Positions 1 to 8,680 of a stretch of 64,000 bases of DNA are shown piece by piece. This DNA comes from Hydrogenophilales bacterium 16-64-40 (GTDB taxonomy: Bacteria > Pseudomonadota > Gammaproteobacteria > Burkholderiales > Thiobacillaceae). The stretch covers positions 1-64,000 of the forward strand of contig NCGX01000020.1 of assembly GCA_002256995.1 (NCBI GenBank). Reading direction: 5' to 3'. The notes beneath the pieces are model-generated. The model saw only the letters and a list, made by a program, of their open reading frames with translations, ran no database searches and had not been told where the DNA came from. The translations under genes were made by a program, and so were the position numbers. The stretch's first letter is position 1; every line of letters begins with the position of its first letter.

Positions 1-104
1 CCTGAAGACAGGCGCTGAATCGAGGTGTTGAGCGAGGACTGCGAAGCATTCAAGTTGCGCTGGGCGTTGAGCGACGCAATGTTGGTATTGATTACTGCTG
101 GCAT
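1..104 (-). CDS. fliC: Flagellin, N-terminal fragment (cut by window edge)
   Basis: Reading leftwards from the ATG at 104, the frame gives [20 protein letters not shown] and continues to a conserved RLSSG, which is the D0/D1 helix of bacterial flagellin. Flagellin is exported by the flagellar type III system and polymerises into the filament. A strong ribosome binding site (CAAGGAG on the minus strand, 112-118) sits 7 bases before the ATG. Only the first 34 codons are in the window, so the length and C-terminus cannot be judged. Confidence 0.93.
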   Translation of the reverse strand, partial: MPAVINTNIASLNAQRNLNASQSSLNTSIQRLSS

Positions 105-440
105 GATGTTTCTCCTTGAGTGGGTCGATTGATTCGGCTCGTGCCGTCAACTTTGGTCTGCCCGCTTGGGCCACATGAACCGCCGTTGTGTGAGGAATCG
201 TCGGGGGTTGGAGAAAGTTAAGGCCATGGTTCAAAAATTCTGCAAGGGCTTCAGGAATGAAGATTCGGGCCGATAGGCCGCGGTGATTGTTGTTCTCGGC
301 CCGATGCCGTGGTGTTTGCGGGGGTGCGAAATCGCGGCGAGGGCGCCGCTCCTACAGGGGGATGCGGCGGTCATCGCGAATTTATGCGACGGCGGGGCTG
401 TATTAATCATGAAGGGGGCGCGCATGGCCATGAGCTTCGG
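105..440. other. Intergenic region: flagellin leader and REP-like repeat
   Basis: No gene is supported here. The right part holds the first REP-like copy (297-358). The left part is the upstream region of the flagellin gene. It has a CAAAGTTG/GCCGAATC pair on the minus strand (about 134-159) that resembles a sigma-28 promoter, but the spacing is shorter than the consensus. Confidence 0.5.
297..358 (-). repeat. REP-like dispersed palindromic repeat, copy 1
   Basis: Contains the family's shared blocks CCCGATGCCGTGGTG, GTGCGAAAATCG-like and GGCGAGGGCGCC followed by CTCCTAC. Related copies occur at 7665-7733, 7823-7898 and 12193-12270. The orientation matches the 12193 copy and is inverse to the two 7.7-kb copies. 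It is intergenic, as all copies are. Confidence 0.75.
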
Positions 441-2030
441 CTAGCCGGCTTCCGCGGTCGCCGCCGGCGCCACGCACACGCGGTTCTTGCCGCTGTGCTT
501 GGCTTCGTACATGGCGCTGTCGGCGCGCCCGACGCTGGCTTCCTGCGATTCGCCGGCAGCGCGTTCGGCGACGCCGGCGCTGAAGGTGATGAGCACCTTC
601 TCGTTGTTGTCGAGGAAGTATTTCTTGGTGAGGCTGCGCTGCAGGCGGGTGATGATTTTGGCGGCCTCGTCGAGCGGCGTGTTGGGCATGATGATGAGAA
701 ATTCCTCGCCGCCCAGACGCGCGATGTGGTCGGTGAGGCGCAGTTCCTCCTTGGCGATCTTGACCAGATGGATCAGCGCTTCGTCGCCGGTCTTGTGGCC
801 ACGCTTGTCGTTGAGCATCTTGAAGTTGTCGATGTCGAGCACGGCGATGCAGAACGGGGCGCGGTAGCGGTCGGCGCGCGAGGCTTCGCGGGCGAACTCG
901 TCGTCGAGCCCGCGCCGGTTGAGGCTGTGGGTGAGTGGGTCTTCGCGCACCAGGGCGCTCATCTGGGCCAGCTGGTTTTCCAGTTCCTGGATGCGGCTTT
1001 CGGCCAGCAGCGCGGAGTCGCGCTCGTGAACCAGCTGATCGTGCGCGCGCCGGTTGTCGGTCTGCGCGCTGCGGGTTTCGTCGAGCAGGCTTTCGAGAAT
1101 GCTGTTGAGCTCCGCCACGTCTTCGGTGCCCCTGATGCGCTCGACGTGGATGCTGATCTTGCCCTGGTATTCGTCGTTGGCGGCCAGCACGTCGCTGAGG
1201 CGGCTGACGAAGGTGGTCATGGTGGCCTTCAGCGTGGCGGTGGCCTCGCGCAGGCCGTGCTTGACCATGCCCTGCTTGTAGATGACTTCCTTGAGCCGCT
1301 TTTCGGCTTCCTGTAGCGACTGGATCCGGATCGGGCCGGCGACGACTTCCTGCACCAGGTCGAGCTGGCCGCGCAGCCAGGTGTCGTCGTCCAGCAGCTC
1401 GCCGATGTTTTCCACCAGCAGCAGCAGGATGCGCTTGAGCGTTTCCTGCTGGTTGTGGGCGTCGGAGGCTTGCAGCTCGATGCCTACCCACAGGTTTTTC
1501 AGCCCGGTTGCGGCCTTGAGCAGGGCGGCGGCCGTGCCGGCCTCGCGCACGGCGACAGCCAGCTGCTGGGTCTGTTCCACCAGGCGCGGGTTGTGCGTGA
1601 GCTGCGAGGCGACGCCGAATTCCAGGGTTTTGGCCAGCAGCTCGCGCAGCTGGGCCAGGCTGTCGTCCTGCGGCGGCGCTGTTTTTTCGATCGCCTGCGG
1701 CCTGACCGGCTGCGGCTTCAGTTGCACCGCGATTTCGGACAGCTGCCAGCTGCATTGGCGCCAGTCGCTCTTGGCGATGGCCTTGTTGAGGCTGGCCACC
1801 TGGGCCGACAGCGCAGGGTGATGTTCCTGCAGGTCGCTGACCAGTCCGGCCAGCGCGGTTTCGGCGGTGGCCTTGTTGGCCGGCGCGCTGGGCACGCCCA
1901 CGATTTCGTCGTACAGCGTCTGGTAGTTGTCCGGAGTCGGCGCGATCCGCCGCATCGCCAGGCGGCGCAGGGTTTCGCGCGCCACCTCGGTAGGGTTCGA
2001 CAGATTGATCTTGACGGTGGGTTCGGCCAT
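441..2030 (-). CDS. GGDEF diguanylate cyclase
   Basis: A 529-aa protein whose C-terminal third (about residues 360-525) is a GGDEF domain. It has the landmark DPLTHSLNRRGLDDEF at its start and the active-site GGEEF at residues 440-444, so it is probably an active enzyme making cyclic di-GMP from two GTP. The N-terminal 350 residues are helical and lack recognisable transmembrane segments, which suggests a cytoplasmic sensor or oligomerisation module that I cannot name. No EAL domain follows. The gene lies between the flagellin gene and a two-component system, consistent with a role in the motile-sessile switch, but that is inference from position. Confidence 0.9.
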   Translation of the reverse strand: MAEPTVKINLSNPTEVARETLRRLAMRRIAPTPDNYQTLYDEIVGVPSAPANKATAETALAGLVSDLQEHHPALSAQVASLNKAIAKSDWRQCSWQLSEIAVQLKPQPVRPQAIEKTAPPQDDSLAQLRELLAKTLEFGVASQLTHNPRLVEQTQQLAVAVREAGTAAALLKAATGLKNLWVGIELQASDAHNQQETLKRILLLLVENIGELLDDDTWLRGQLDLVQEVVAGPIRIQSLQEAEKRLKEVIYKQGMVKHGLREATATLKATMTTFVSRLSDVLAANDEYQGKISIHVERIRGTEDVAELNSILESLLDETRSAQTDNRRAHDQLVHERDSALLAESRIQELENQLAQMSALVREDPLTHSLNRRGLDDEFAREASRADRYRAPFCIAVLDIDNFKMLNDKRGHKTGDEALIHLVKIAKEELRLTDHIARLGGEEFLIIMPNTPLDEAAKIITRLQRSLTKKYFLDNNEKVLITFSAGVAERAAGESQEASVGRADSAMYEAKHSGKNRVCVAPAATAEAG

Positions 2031-2211
2031 GTGTGCGTCCCGGCCCCGCTTGGGCCTTTTGCTATACCACGCATGTTAAGGCGGGCAGGGGAGGAGTGAA
2101 GGGCGGATTAGAGCCGGAAAATCACCGTATTTCCGCGCGTTGGAGGTTCACCATGCGGGTGGGTGGAATGCGGGCACGCGCGGGAACCCCCGGGCCGCTC
2201 AGGTTTTAATC

Positions 2212-2254
2212 CTGACCCCTGACCCCTGACCCCTGACCCCTGACCCCTGACCCC
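2212..2254. repeat. Tandem 7-bp repeat (CCCCTGA)n
   Basis: About six consecutive CCCCTGA heptamers run directly into the stop codon of the response regulator at 2254-2256, so the repeat is its immediate 3' untranslated region. The rest of 2031-2211 upstream of the cyclase gene shows no gene. Heptamer number is likely to vary by slippage, but the array lies outside coding sequence. Confidence 0.85.
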
Positions 2255-2901
2255 TAATCCAGCAGGCCTTGCTTGATGGCGTAATGGGTCAGTTCCGAGT
2301 TGTTCTTGAGCTGCATTTTTTTCAGCAGGCGGGCGCGGTACATGCTGATGGTCTTGACCGAGAGGGCGAGCTGGTCGGCGATGGCGGAGACGGGCAGGCC
2401 GGAGGCGATCATGCACAGGGTCTGGTATTCGCGGTTGGACAGGCCTTCGTGCGGCAGGCCTTCGCGTTCGCCGCTGACCTGGCTGGCAAGCTCCTGGGCG
2501 ACTTCGGGGCTGATGTATTTCTTGCCGGAGGCGACCAGGCGGATGGCGTCGACCAGCTGATCGGGCGCGCTCTGCTTATTGAGGTAGCCGGCGGCGCCGG
2601 TCTTCAGCGCGCGCACGGCGTACTGGGTTTCGCGATGCATGGACAGCATCAGCACCTTGATGCCGGGATGCTCCTTTTTCATCAGTTCCAGGGTTTCGAG
2701 GCCGCTGCGGTCGGGCATGGAGATGTCCATCAGCACCATGTCCCAGGGTTCGAGCCGGGCCATCTGCAGGGCGCGGCTGGAACAGTCGGCCTCGCCGGCG
2801 ACTTCGATGTCGTCGACTTCGGCCAGGATCTGCTTGAGGCCTTCGCGCACGATGGCGTGGTCGTCGACGATGAGGATGCGATACGGTTTTGCGGCAGCCA
2901 C
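2254..2901 (-). CDS. NarL/UvrY-family response regulator
   Basis: A 215-aa two-component regulator. The receiver domain (about 8-122) has the acidic pair IVDDH near residue 13, the phosphoacceptor D59 in VLMDISMPD and the conserved K of GAAGYLNK. The C-terminal LuxR-type helix-turn-helix (about 150-210) contains LSNREYQTLCMIASG and VKTISMYRARLLKK. When phosphorylated it should dimerise and bind DNA. The partner kinase is encoded immediately upstream on the same strand with a 37-base gap, so they form a cognate pair. The layout resembles GacA/UvrY regulators, but the target genes are unknown. Confidence 0.92.
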   Translation of the reverse strand: MAAAKPYRILIVDDHAIVREGLKQILAEVDDIEVAGEADCSSRALQMARLEPWDMVLMDISMPDRSGLETLELMKKEHPGIKVLMLSMHRETQYAVRALKTGAAGYLNKQSAPDQLVDAIRLVASGKKYISPEVAQELASQVSGEREGLPHEGLSNREYQTLCMIASGLPVSAIADQLALSVKTISMYRARLLKKMQLKNNSELTHYAIKQGLLD

Positions 2902-2938
2902 GATCGTTCTCTGCTTGGAGTTGTGGACAGATTATGCG

Positions 2939-4399
2939 TCATTTCGCCGCGTCGGGCAGCGGGATGCGCAGGCTGACCTGGGTGCCATGGCGCTTGGCGG
3001 GCAGGACGGTGAGCTCGCCGCCCAGGGCGGCGGCGCGCTCGCTCATGCCGAGCAGGCCAAAGCTGTGCCCGTTGTTCTCGCTGTGCCCCGGCTGGATGCC
3101 CCGGCCGTTGTCGCTGACGGTCAGCAGCAGGCTGTCCGCCTGCCGCGCAAGGGCCACTTTGACCCGGGTGGCATGGGCGTGTTTGGCCACGTTGGTCAAG
3201 GCTTCCTGCACGATGCGGAACACGGCGATCGCGACGTCCGGGCTGAGCGGGATGTCTTGATCGGTCGCGCTGAATTCGCAGGCAATGTCGGTATTGTGGC
3301 CAAAGTGCTCCAGTTGCCATTCGATGGCGGACACGATGCCGAAATCCAGCACCGGGGGCCGCAGGCTGGACGCGATGCGGTGCGTGGCGTCGATGGTCTG
3401 GTTGGTCACGTTGTCGAGATAGGCGGTGCGCTTGTAGAGGTTGAGTTCGCCGGGTGGCAGATGCCGCATCAGCCACGACAGGCCGATCTTGATGGCGGTG
3501 AGATTGCCGCCGAGGTCGTCATGCACTTCGCGCGCCAGGTGCAGGCGCTCCTGCTCCCTCACCGAATCGACGTGCGCGGCCAGCGCGGCGAGCTGCGCCC
3601 GGGAACGCCGGATTTCGGCTTCGGCCAGCCGGCTCTTGGTCACGTTCAGCATGATGCCGTCCCAGATCAGGCCGTCCGCCGCCGCGCGCTGGCTGACGCG
3701 GATGTTCACCCACTTCACGTCCTTCCAGGCCTTCATCCAGATGCGGCCTTCCCAGTTGAAACTCATGTGGACGCCGTCAGCCGCGGCCAGATGCGCCAGA
3801 TAGTCGGCTTTGTCCTCTTCCATGATCAGCTTGAAGAAGCGTTCCGGGTTGGCACGCAGGGCGGGCGCCTTGATGCCGAGCAGTTGCGCGGATTGTTCGC
3901 TGACGTAGCGCAGGGAGGTGCTGCCGTCAGGTGTGCGCAGAACCTGGTAGGCCATGCCGGGGATGTGCGCGACGATGGCGCGCAAATCCGACGCCGAGTG
4001 TGCCAGCGCCTGCCGCGATGCTTCGCGTTGGCTGACGTCGTTGGCAATGCAGATGAAAACGGGCCGGTCGTGGTCGCTCGAGCAGAACAGCCGGGCTTCG
4101 ACCGGGTAGCGGGTGCCGTCGCGACGGCGGCATTGCACATTGAGCGCGGTGCGGCGTCTTTTCCCGGTTCTCAGCAAGGTAATCAGGGTGTTGAATGCTC
4201 GCCCGTTCTCGGGTGCCAGAAAGTCCAGTGGTGTCAGCTTTTGCAAGGCCTTGAGCGGGTGTTGCAGGTTGCGCGTCGCGGCGGGATTGGCCTGGATGAT
4301 CCGCAGGGTCTCCGCATCAAAGACCAGCACCTCGGTGGCCGATTCCTGCAGGATCGCCTTCAGCAGCGCGTCTTCGTCGGCAGCTTTGAATGAACGCAT
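2939..4399 (-). CDS. PAS-domain sensor histidine kinase, NarX/DegS type
   Basis: A 486-aa kinase without clear membrane segments, so probably cytosolic. Two PAS-like modules (about 8-125 and 130-265) precede a HisKA_3 dimerisation helix with phosphoacceptor H293 in REVHDDLGG and a HATPase domain (VSDNGRGI, SFGLLGMSERAAALGG). The first PAS contains VFDAETLRIIQANPAATR, typical of ligand-sensing folds. The frame is open to 4519, but the ATG at 4399 has the best upstream signal (GAGAAAAGC) and begins just before the first PAS. It probably phosphorylates the regulator encoded next to it. Confidence 0.88.
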   Translation of the reverse strand: MRSFKAADEDALLKAILQESATEVLVFDAETLRIIQANPAATRNLQHPLKALQKLTPLDFLAPENGRAFNTLITLLRTGKRRRTALNVQCRRRDGTRYPVEARLFCSSDHDRPVFICIANDVSQREASRQALAHSASDLRAIVAHIPGMAYQVLRTPDGSTSLRYVSEQSAQLLGIKAPALRANPERFFKLIMEEDKADYLAHLAAADGVHMSFNWEGRIWMKAWKDVKWVNIRVSQRAAADGLIWDGIMLNVTKSRLAEAEIRRSRAQLAALAAHVDSVREQERLHLAREVHDDLGGNLTAIKIGLSWLMRHLPPGELNLYKRTAYLDNVTNQTIDATHRIASSLRPPVLDFGIVSAIEWQLEHFGHNTDIACEFSATDQDIPLSPDVAIAVFRIVQEALTNVAKHAHATRVKVALARQADSLLLTVSDNGRGIQPGHSENNGHSFGLLGMSERAAALGGELTVLPAKRHGTQVSLRIPLPDAAK

Positions 4400-4550
4400 G
4401 CTTTTCTCGTGGGTTGAAGCTGGAAACGATGGCGATTCGGTCGCCCTGAGCGGAACATTATCGGCCGAAACGCGCTGTCTGAAGGGCGTGTGCTTGAAAG
4501 CCTGGCAATTCCCCCGCATCTACTAAGCTTGAATGAGGAGGGAATGCCCC

Positions 4551-5933
4551 ATGTCTGCTATCCGCCCCGCCGCCGTGGCGGGAATGTTCTATCCGGACAA
4601 TCCCGTTGTGCTTCGGCAAACGCTGGCCGACCTGCTGGCGAATGCCCCGGTGGCCGACGCGCCGCGCGCGCCGAAGGCGCTGATCGTGCCGCATGCCGGC
4701 TATGTCTATTCCGGCGCGGTCGCCGCCAGCGCCTATGCGCGGCTGGCTGAGCTGCGCGGCCGCATCCGCCGGGTGGTGCTGCTCGGGCCCACCCATCGCG
4801 TCTATGTGCGCGGGCTGGCGCTGCCCGGGGTGGAGCGCTTTGCCACGCCGCTCGGCGAAATCCAGTTGGATCGCGAGGCGATGCAGGGCATCGCCGATCT
4901 GCCGCAGGTGACCACCAGCGCGGCGGCGCACCAGCTGGAACACTCGCTGGAGGTGCAGCTGCCTTTTCTGCAGCAGGTGCTGGGCGACTTCATGCTGCTG
5001 CCGCTGGCGGTGGGCGAGGCCAGCGCGGACGAGGTGGCCGCGGTGCTGGAGCAGGTGTGGGGCGGCGACGAGACGCTGATCGTGATCAGCTCCGACCTGT
5101 CGCACTTTCTGCCCGACGCGGTCGCGCGCAAGGTGGATGGCGCCACGGTGGACGCCATCCTGGCGCTGGATCCGCATCTCAGCCACGAGCAGGCCTGCGG
5201 CGCCACGCCGGTCAACGGCCTGCTCGTGGCGGCACGCCGGCACGGCCTGCACCCGATGGCGCTGGATGTGGGCAATTCCAGCGACACCGCCGGAGACCCC
5301 GAGCGGGTGGTCGGCTATGCCGCCTTCGCGTTTACGGCCGCAGCCAGTCCCGAGAAAAGCCGCAAGGTCGAGGCCGACCAGGCGGAGGCGGAAAAAGGTG
5401 CATCCCTGCTGACGCTGGCGCGCGCCGAGATCGCCAAACAGTTTTGGGCGCATCTGCCGGCGCCGTCGGCCCAGCCCTGGATGGCCGAGCCCGGGGCCAG
5501 CTTCGTCACCCTGACCCGGCAGGGCGAGTTGCGCGGCTGCATCGGCACGCTGGAGGCGCATCGCCCGCTGGGGCAGGACGTGCGGGAGAACGCGCTGGCC
5601 GCAGCCTTTCGCGACCCGCGCTTCATGCCGCTTTCGCGAACGGAATTCGACGACGTGCGAGTCGAGGTTTCGGTGCTGTCGCCCCATGAAGCGCTGGCAG
5701 CGGGCAGCGAAAAGGATGCGCTGGCCGTTCTGCGCCCCGGCGTCGACGGCGTGGTGTTCGAGTACGCCCATTACCGCAGCACCTTCCTGCCGCAGGTGTG
5801 GGAACAGCTGCCCGACCCGGCTGAATTCATGGCGCACTTGAAGCGCAAGGCCGGCGTGCCAAAGGAATTCTGGGCGGACAGCGTGCGCCTGTCGCGCTAC
5901 ACCGTCAGCAAGTGGAAGGAGTCAGCAGCATGA
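4551..5933 (+). CDS. AmmeMemoRadiSam proteins B and A fused (Memo-AMMECR1)
   Basis: A 460-aa fusion of two normally separate proteins. Residues 1 to about 265 form a Memo domain (AmrB), related to extradiol dioxygenases, with conserved VPHAGYVYSG (H48), GPTHRVYV and SSDLSHF metal-site motifs. About 285-455 is an AMMECR1 domain (AmrA) with LRGCIGTLEAHRPLGQDVRENA. The linker is Glu/Lys/Ala-rich. The ATG at 4551 follows an excellent GAGGAGGGA; an upstream in-frame codon at 4533 lacks one. The stop overlaps the start of the radical SAM gene, so the two are translationally coupled. The biochemical role of this trio is not established in the literature I know. Confidence 0.93.
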   Translation: MSAIRPAAVAGMFYPDNPVVLRQTLADLLANAPVADAPRAPKALIVPHAGYVYSGAVAASAYARLAELRGRIRRVVLLGPTHRVYVRGLALPGVERFATPLGEIQLDREAMQGIADLPQVTTSAAAHQLEHSLEVQLPFLQQVLGDFMLLPLAVGEASADEVAAVLEQVWGGDETLIVISSDLSHFLPDAVARKVDGATVDAILALDPHLSHEQACGATPVNGLLVAARRHGLHPMALDVGNSSDTAGDPERVVGYAAFAFTAAASPEKSRKVEADQAEAEKGASLLTLARAEIAKQFWAHLPAPSAQPWMAEPGASFVTLTRQGELRGCIGTLEAHRPLGQDVRENALAAAFRDPRFMPLSRTEFDDVRVEVSVLSPHEALAAGSEKDALAVLRPGVDGVVFEYAHYRSTFLPQVWEQLPDPAEFMAHLKRKAGVPKEFWADSVRLSRYTVSKWKESAA

Positions 5934-7024
5934 GCATCCCCGAATCGCATTACCCGGCGCGCTGGTGGCGCGTGCTGCCCGACGGCCGCATCCAGTGCGA
6001 CCTGTGCCCGCGCTATTGCAAGCTGCACGAGGGCCAGCGCGGCCTGTGCTTCGTGCGCAAGATGGAAGGCGGCAAGCTGGTGCTCACCACCTACGGCCGC
6101 TCGTCCGGCTTCTGCGTCGACCCGATCGAGAAGAAGCCGCTCAACCACTTCTATCCCGGTTCGTCGGTGTTTTCCTTCGGCACCGCCGGCTGCAATCTGG
6201 CCTGCAAGTTCTGCCAGAACTGGGACATTTCCAAGTCGCGCGAGACCGACACCATGGTCGACCAGGCGATGCCGGACGAGATCGCCGCCGCCGCCGAGCG
6301 GGCAGGCTGCAAGAGCGTCGCCTTCACCTACAACGATCCGGTGATCTTCGCCGAATACGCGATGGACGTGGCCGACGCCTGCCATGCGCGCGGCCTCAAA
6401 ACCGTGGCGGTCACCGCCGGCTACATCACCGAGGAACCGCGCCGCGCGTTCTATTCGAAAATGGACGCCGCCAACGTCGACCTCAAGGCCTTCACCGACG
6501 AGTTCTACGTCAAGCTGACCGGCGCGCACCTGCAGCCGGTGCTCGATACGCTGGTGTACCTCAAGCGCGAGACCGACGTCTGGTTCGAGATCACCACGCT
6601 GCTGATCCCCGGCCACAACGATTCCGACGCCGAGCTCGAGGCGATGAGCCAGTGGATCCTGCGCGAGCTCGGCCCCGAGGTGCCGCTGCACTTTTCCGCG
6701 TTCCACCCCGACTGGAAAATGATGGACGTGCCGCCCACCCCCGCGTCGACGCTGACCCGCGCGCGCGACATCGCGCTGAAGGCCGGCCTGCACTACGTCT
6801 ACACCGGCAACGTGCACGACACCATCGGCGGCACCACCTTCTGCCCGAATTGCCACGAAGCGCTGATCGTGCGCGACTGGTACCGCATCGACCACTACAG
6901 CGTCACCCCCGACGGCCACTGCCCGCACTGCGGCACGGCGATTGCCGGCCGCTTCGGCGCGTTCAGCCATCCCTTCGGCAACCGCCGCATCCCGATCGCC
7001 ATGCACCGCGAGCACCGTACATGA
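5930..7024 (+). CDS. amrS: AmmeMemoRadiSam system radical SAM protein
   Basis: A 364-aa radical S-adenosylmethionine enzyme. The cluster-binding CxxxCxxC is C88, C92 and C95 in GCNLACKFCQNW. Further cysteine pairs occur near the N-terminus (CDLCPRYC, residues 23-30) and C-terminus (CPNC, CPHC), typical of AmrS and suggesting additional metal sites. AmrS is related to pyruvate formate-lyase activases, but no glycyl radical enzyme is encoded nearby. ATGA overlaps with both neighbours (5930-5933 and 7021-7024) put it in a tight three-gene operon with the Memo-AMMECR1 fusion and a hydrolase. Confidence 0.95.
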   Translation: MSIPESHYPARWWRVLPDGRIQCDLCPRYCKLHEGQRGLCFVRKMEGGKLVLTTYGRSSGFCVDPIEKKPLNHFYPGSSVFSFGTAGCNLACKFCQNWDISKSRETDTMVDQAMPDEIAAAAERAGCKSVAFTYNDPVIFAEYAMDVADACHARGLKTVAVTAGYITEEPRRAFYSKMDAANVDLKAFTDEFYVKLTGAHLQPVLDTLVYLKRETDVWFEITTLLIPGHNDSDAELEAMSQWILRELGPEVPLHFSAFHPDWKMMDVPPTPASTLTRARDIALKAGLHYVYTGNVHDTIGGTTFCPNCHEALIVRDWYRIDHYSVTPDGHCPHCGTAIAGRFGAFSHPFGNRRIPIAMHREHRT

Positions 7025-7668
7025 GCACCTCGACCCTGGCCTACATCCCCGCCGGCACGGCCACCATCGAAGGCATGCTGGAGATTCCCGATCATGCCGC
7101 CGGGCTGGTGCTGTTCGCCCACGGCAGCGGCTCGTCGCGCCATTCGCCGCGCAACAACTACGTCGCCGGCGTGCTGCGGCAGGCCGGCGTCGGCACCCTG
7201 CTGATGGACCTGCTGACGCCGCAAGAGGATCGCGATTACGCCCGCCGCTTCGACATTGCGCTCCTGACGCAGCGCCTGCTGGACGCCGCGCGCTGGGTGG
7301 TGTCGCAGGACGCCACCCGCGAACTGCCGCTGGGCTTTTTCGGCGCCAGCACCGGCGCCGCCGCCGCGCTCGAAGCTGCCGCGATGCTGGGGGCGGACGC
7401 CCGCGCCGTGGTCTCGCGCGGCGGCCGCCCCGACCTCGCCAGCCCACATGCGCTGGCGAGCGTGACTGCGCCGACCCTGCTGCTGGTCGGCGGTTTCGAC
7501 GACGTGGTGATCGACCTCAACCAGCTGGCCTACGACCAGCTACGTTGCGCAAAAGAGTTGGTGATCGTCCCCGGTGCCACCCACCTGTTCGAGGAACCCG
7601 GCACGCTGGAGGAAGTGGCGCGCCAGGCGGCAGCCTGGTTCGCGCAGCATCTGCGGCGCCCCGCGTAG
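7021..7668 (+). CDS. Alpha/beta hydrolase, dienelactone-hydrolase-like
   Basis: A 215-aa alpha/beta-fold hydrolase. The oxyanion strand is LFAHGSGSSRHS, the nucleophile elbow is GASTG, the acid is probably the D in GGFDDVV, and the catalytic His lies in PGATHLFEEPG. No signal peptide, so cytosolic. The ATG overlaps the stop of the radical SAM gene by 4 bases, so it belongs to that operon and may act on a related metabolite. A REP-like repeat begins at its stop codon, which probably marks the operon's end. The substrate is unknown. Confidence 0.88.
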   Translation: MSTSTLAYIPAGTATIEGMLEIPDHAAGLVLFAHGSGSSRHSPRNNYVAGVLRQAGVGTLLMDLLTPQEDRDYARRFDIALLTQRLLDAARWVVSQDATRELPLGFFGASTGAAAALEAAAMLGADARAVVSRGGRPDLASPHALASVTAPTLLLVGGFDDVVIDLNQLAYDQLRCAKELVIVPGATHLFEEPGTLEEVARQAAAWFAQHLRRPA

Positions 7669-7733
7669 GAGGGCCGCCCTCGGCCCGATTTTCGTGCCGC
7701 CGCGATCACCACGGCATCGGGCCGGGGCGACCG
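7665..7733 (+). repeat. REP-like dispersed palindromic repeat, copy 2
   Basis: Starts GTAGGAGGGCCGCCCTCG, overlaps the hydrolase stop codon by a few bases, and ends GCATCGGGCCGGGGCGACC. The outer arms are roughly complementary, so the transcript could fold into a long imperfect hairpin. It is 90 bp from copy 3 and in the same orientation. Confidence 0.8.
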
Positions 7734-7822
7734 TGCGCGGTTGTTGCCGGCTTGTCGGCTTTACAGCCACGGCCTCCCCCTTGCGGGGGCTCCTGCAACA
7801 GCACGGAGGATGCGGCCCCCTT

Positions 7823-7898
7823 GTAGGAGTGGCGCCCTCGCCGCGATTTTCGTGCACTCGCAACCACCACGGCATCGGGCCGGGGGCGACCCTCCTAC
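7823..7898 (+). repeat. REP-like dispersed palindromic repeat, copy 3
   Basis: The most complete copy. It is bounded by GTAGGAG and CTCCTAC, with internal GCGCCCTCGCCGCGATTTTC and CACGGCATCGGGCCGGG blocks. It lies between the hydrolase gene and the ABC transporter operon. The intervening 7734-7822 shows no gene. Confidence 0.82.
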
Positions 7899-7946
7899 GA
7901 CCACGCACAGCCGCGTTGACGCTGTCCACCCGCTAGAGGCCATGGC

Positions 7947-8678
<732 letters not shown>

Positions 8679-8680
8679 GC

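Noticed and set aside
134-159. Sigma-28 promoter for the flagellin gene
   Set aside because: CAAA and GCCGAATC resemble the consensus but the spacer is 13 instead of about 15 bases and the -10 is imperfect, so I do not list it as a feature.
2212-2254. CRISPR-like array
   Set aside because: The units are 7 bp, contiguous and without spacers, so it is a simple tandem repeat.
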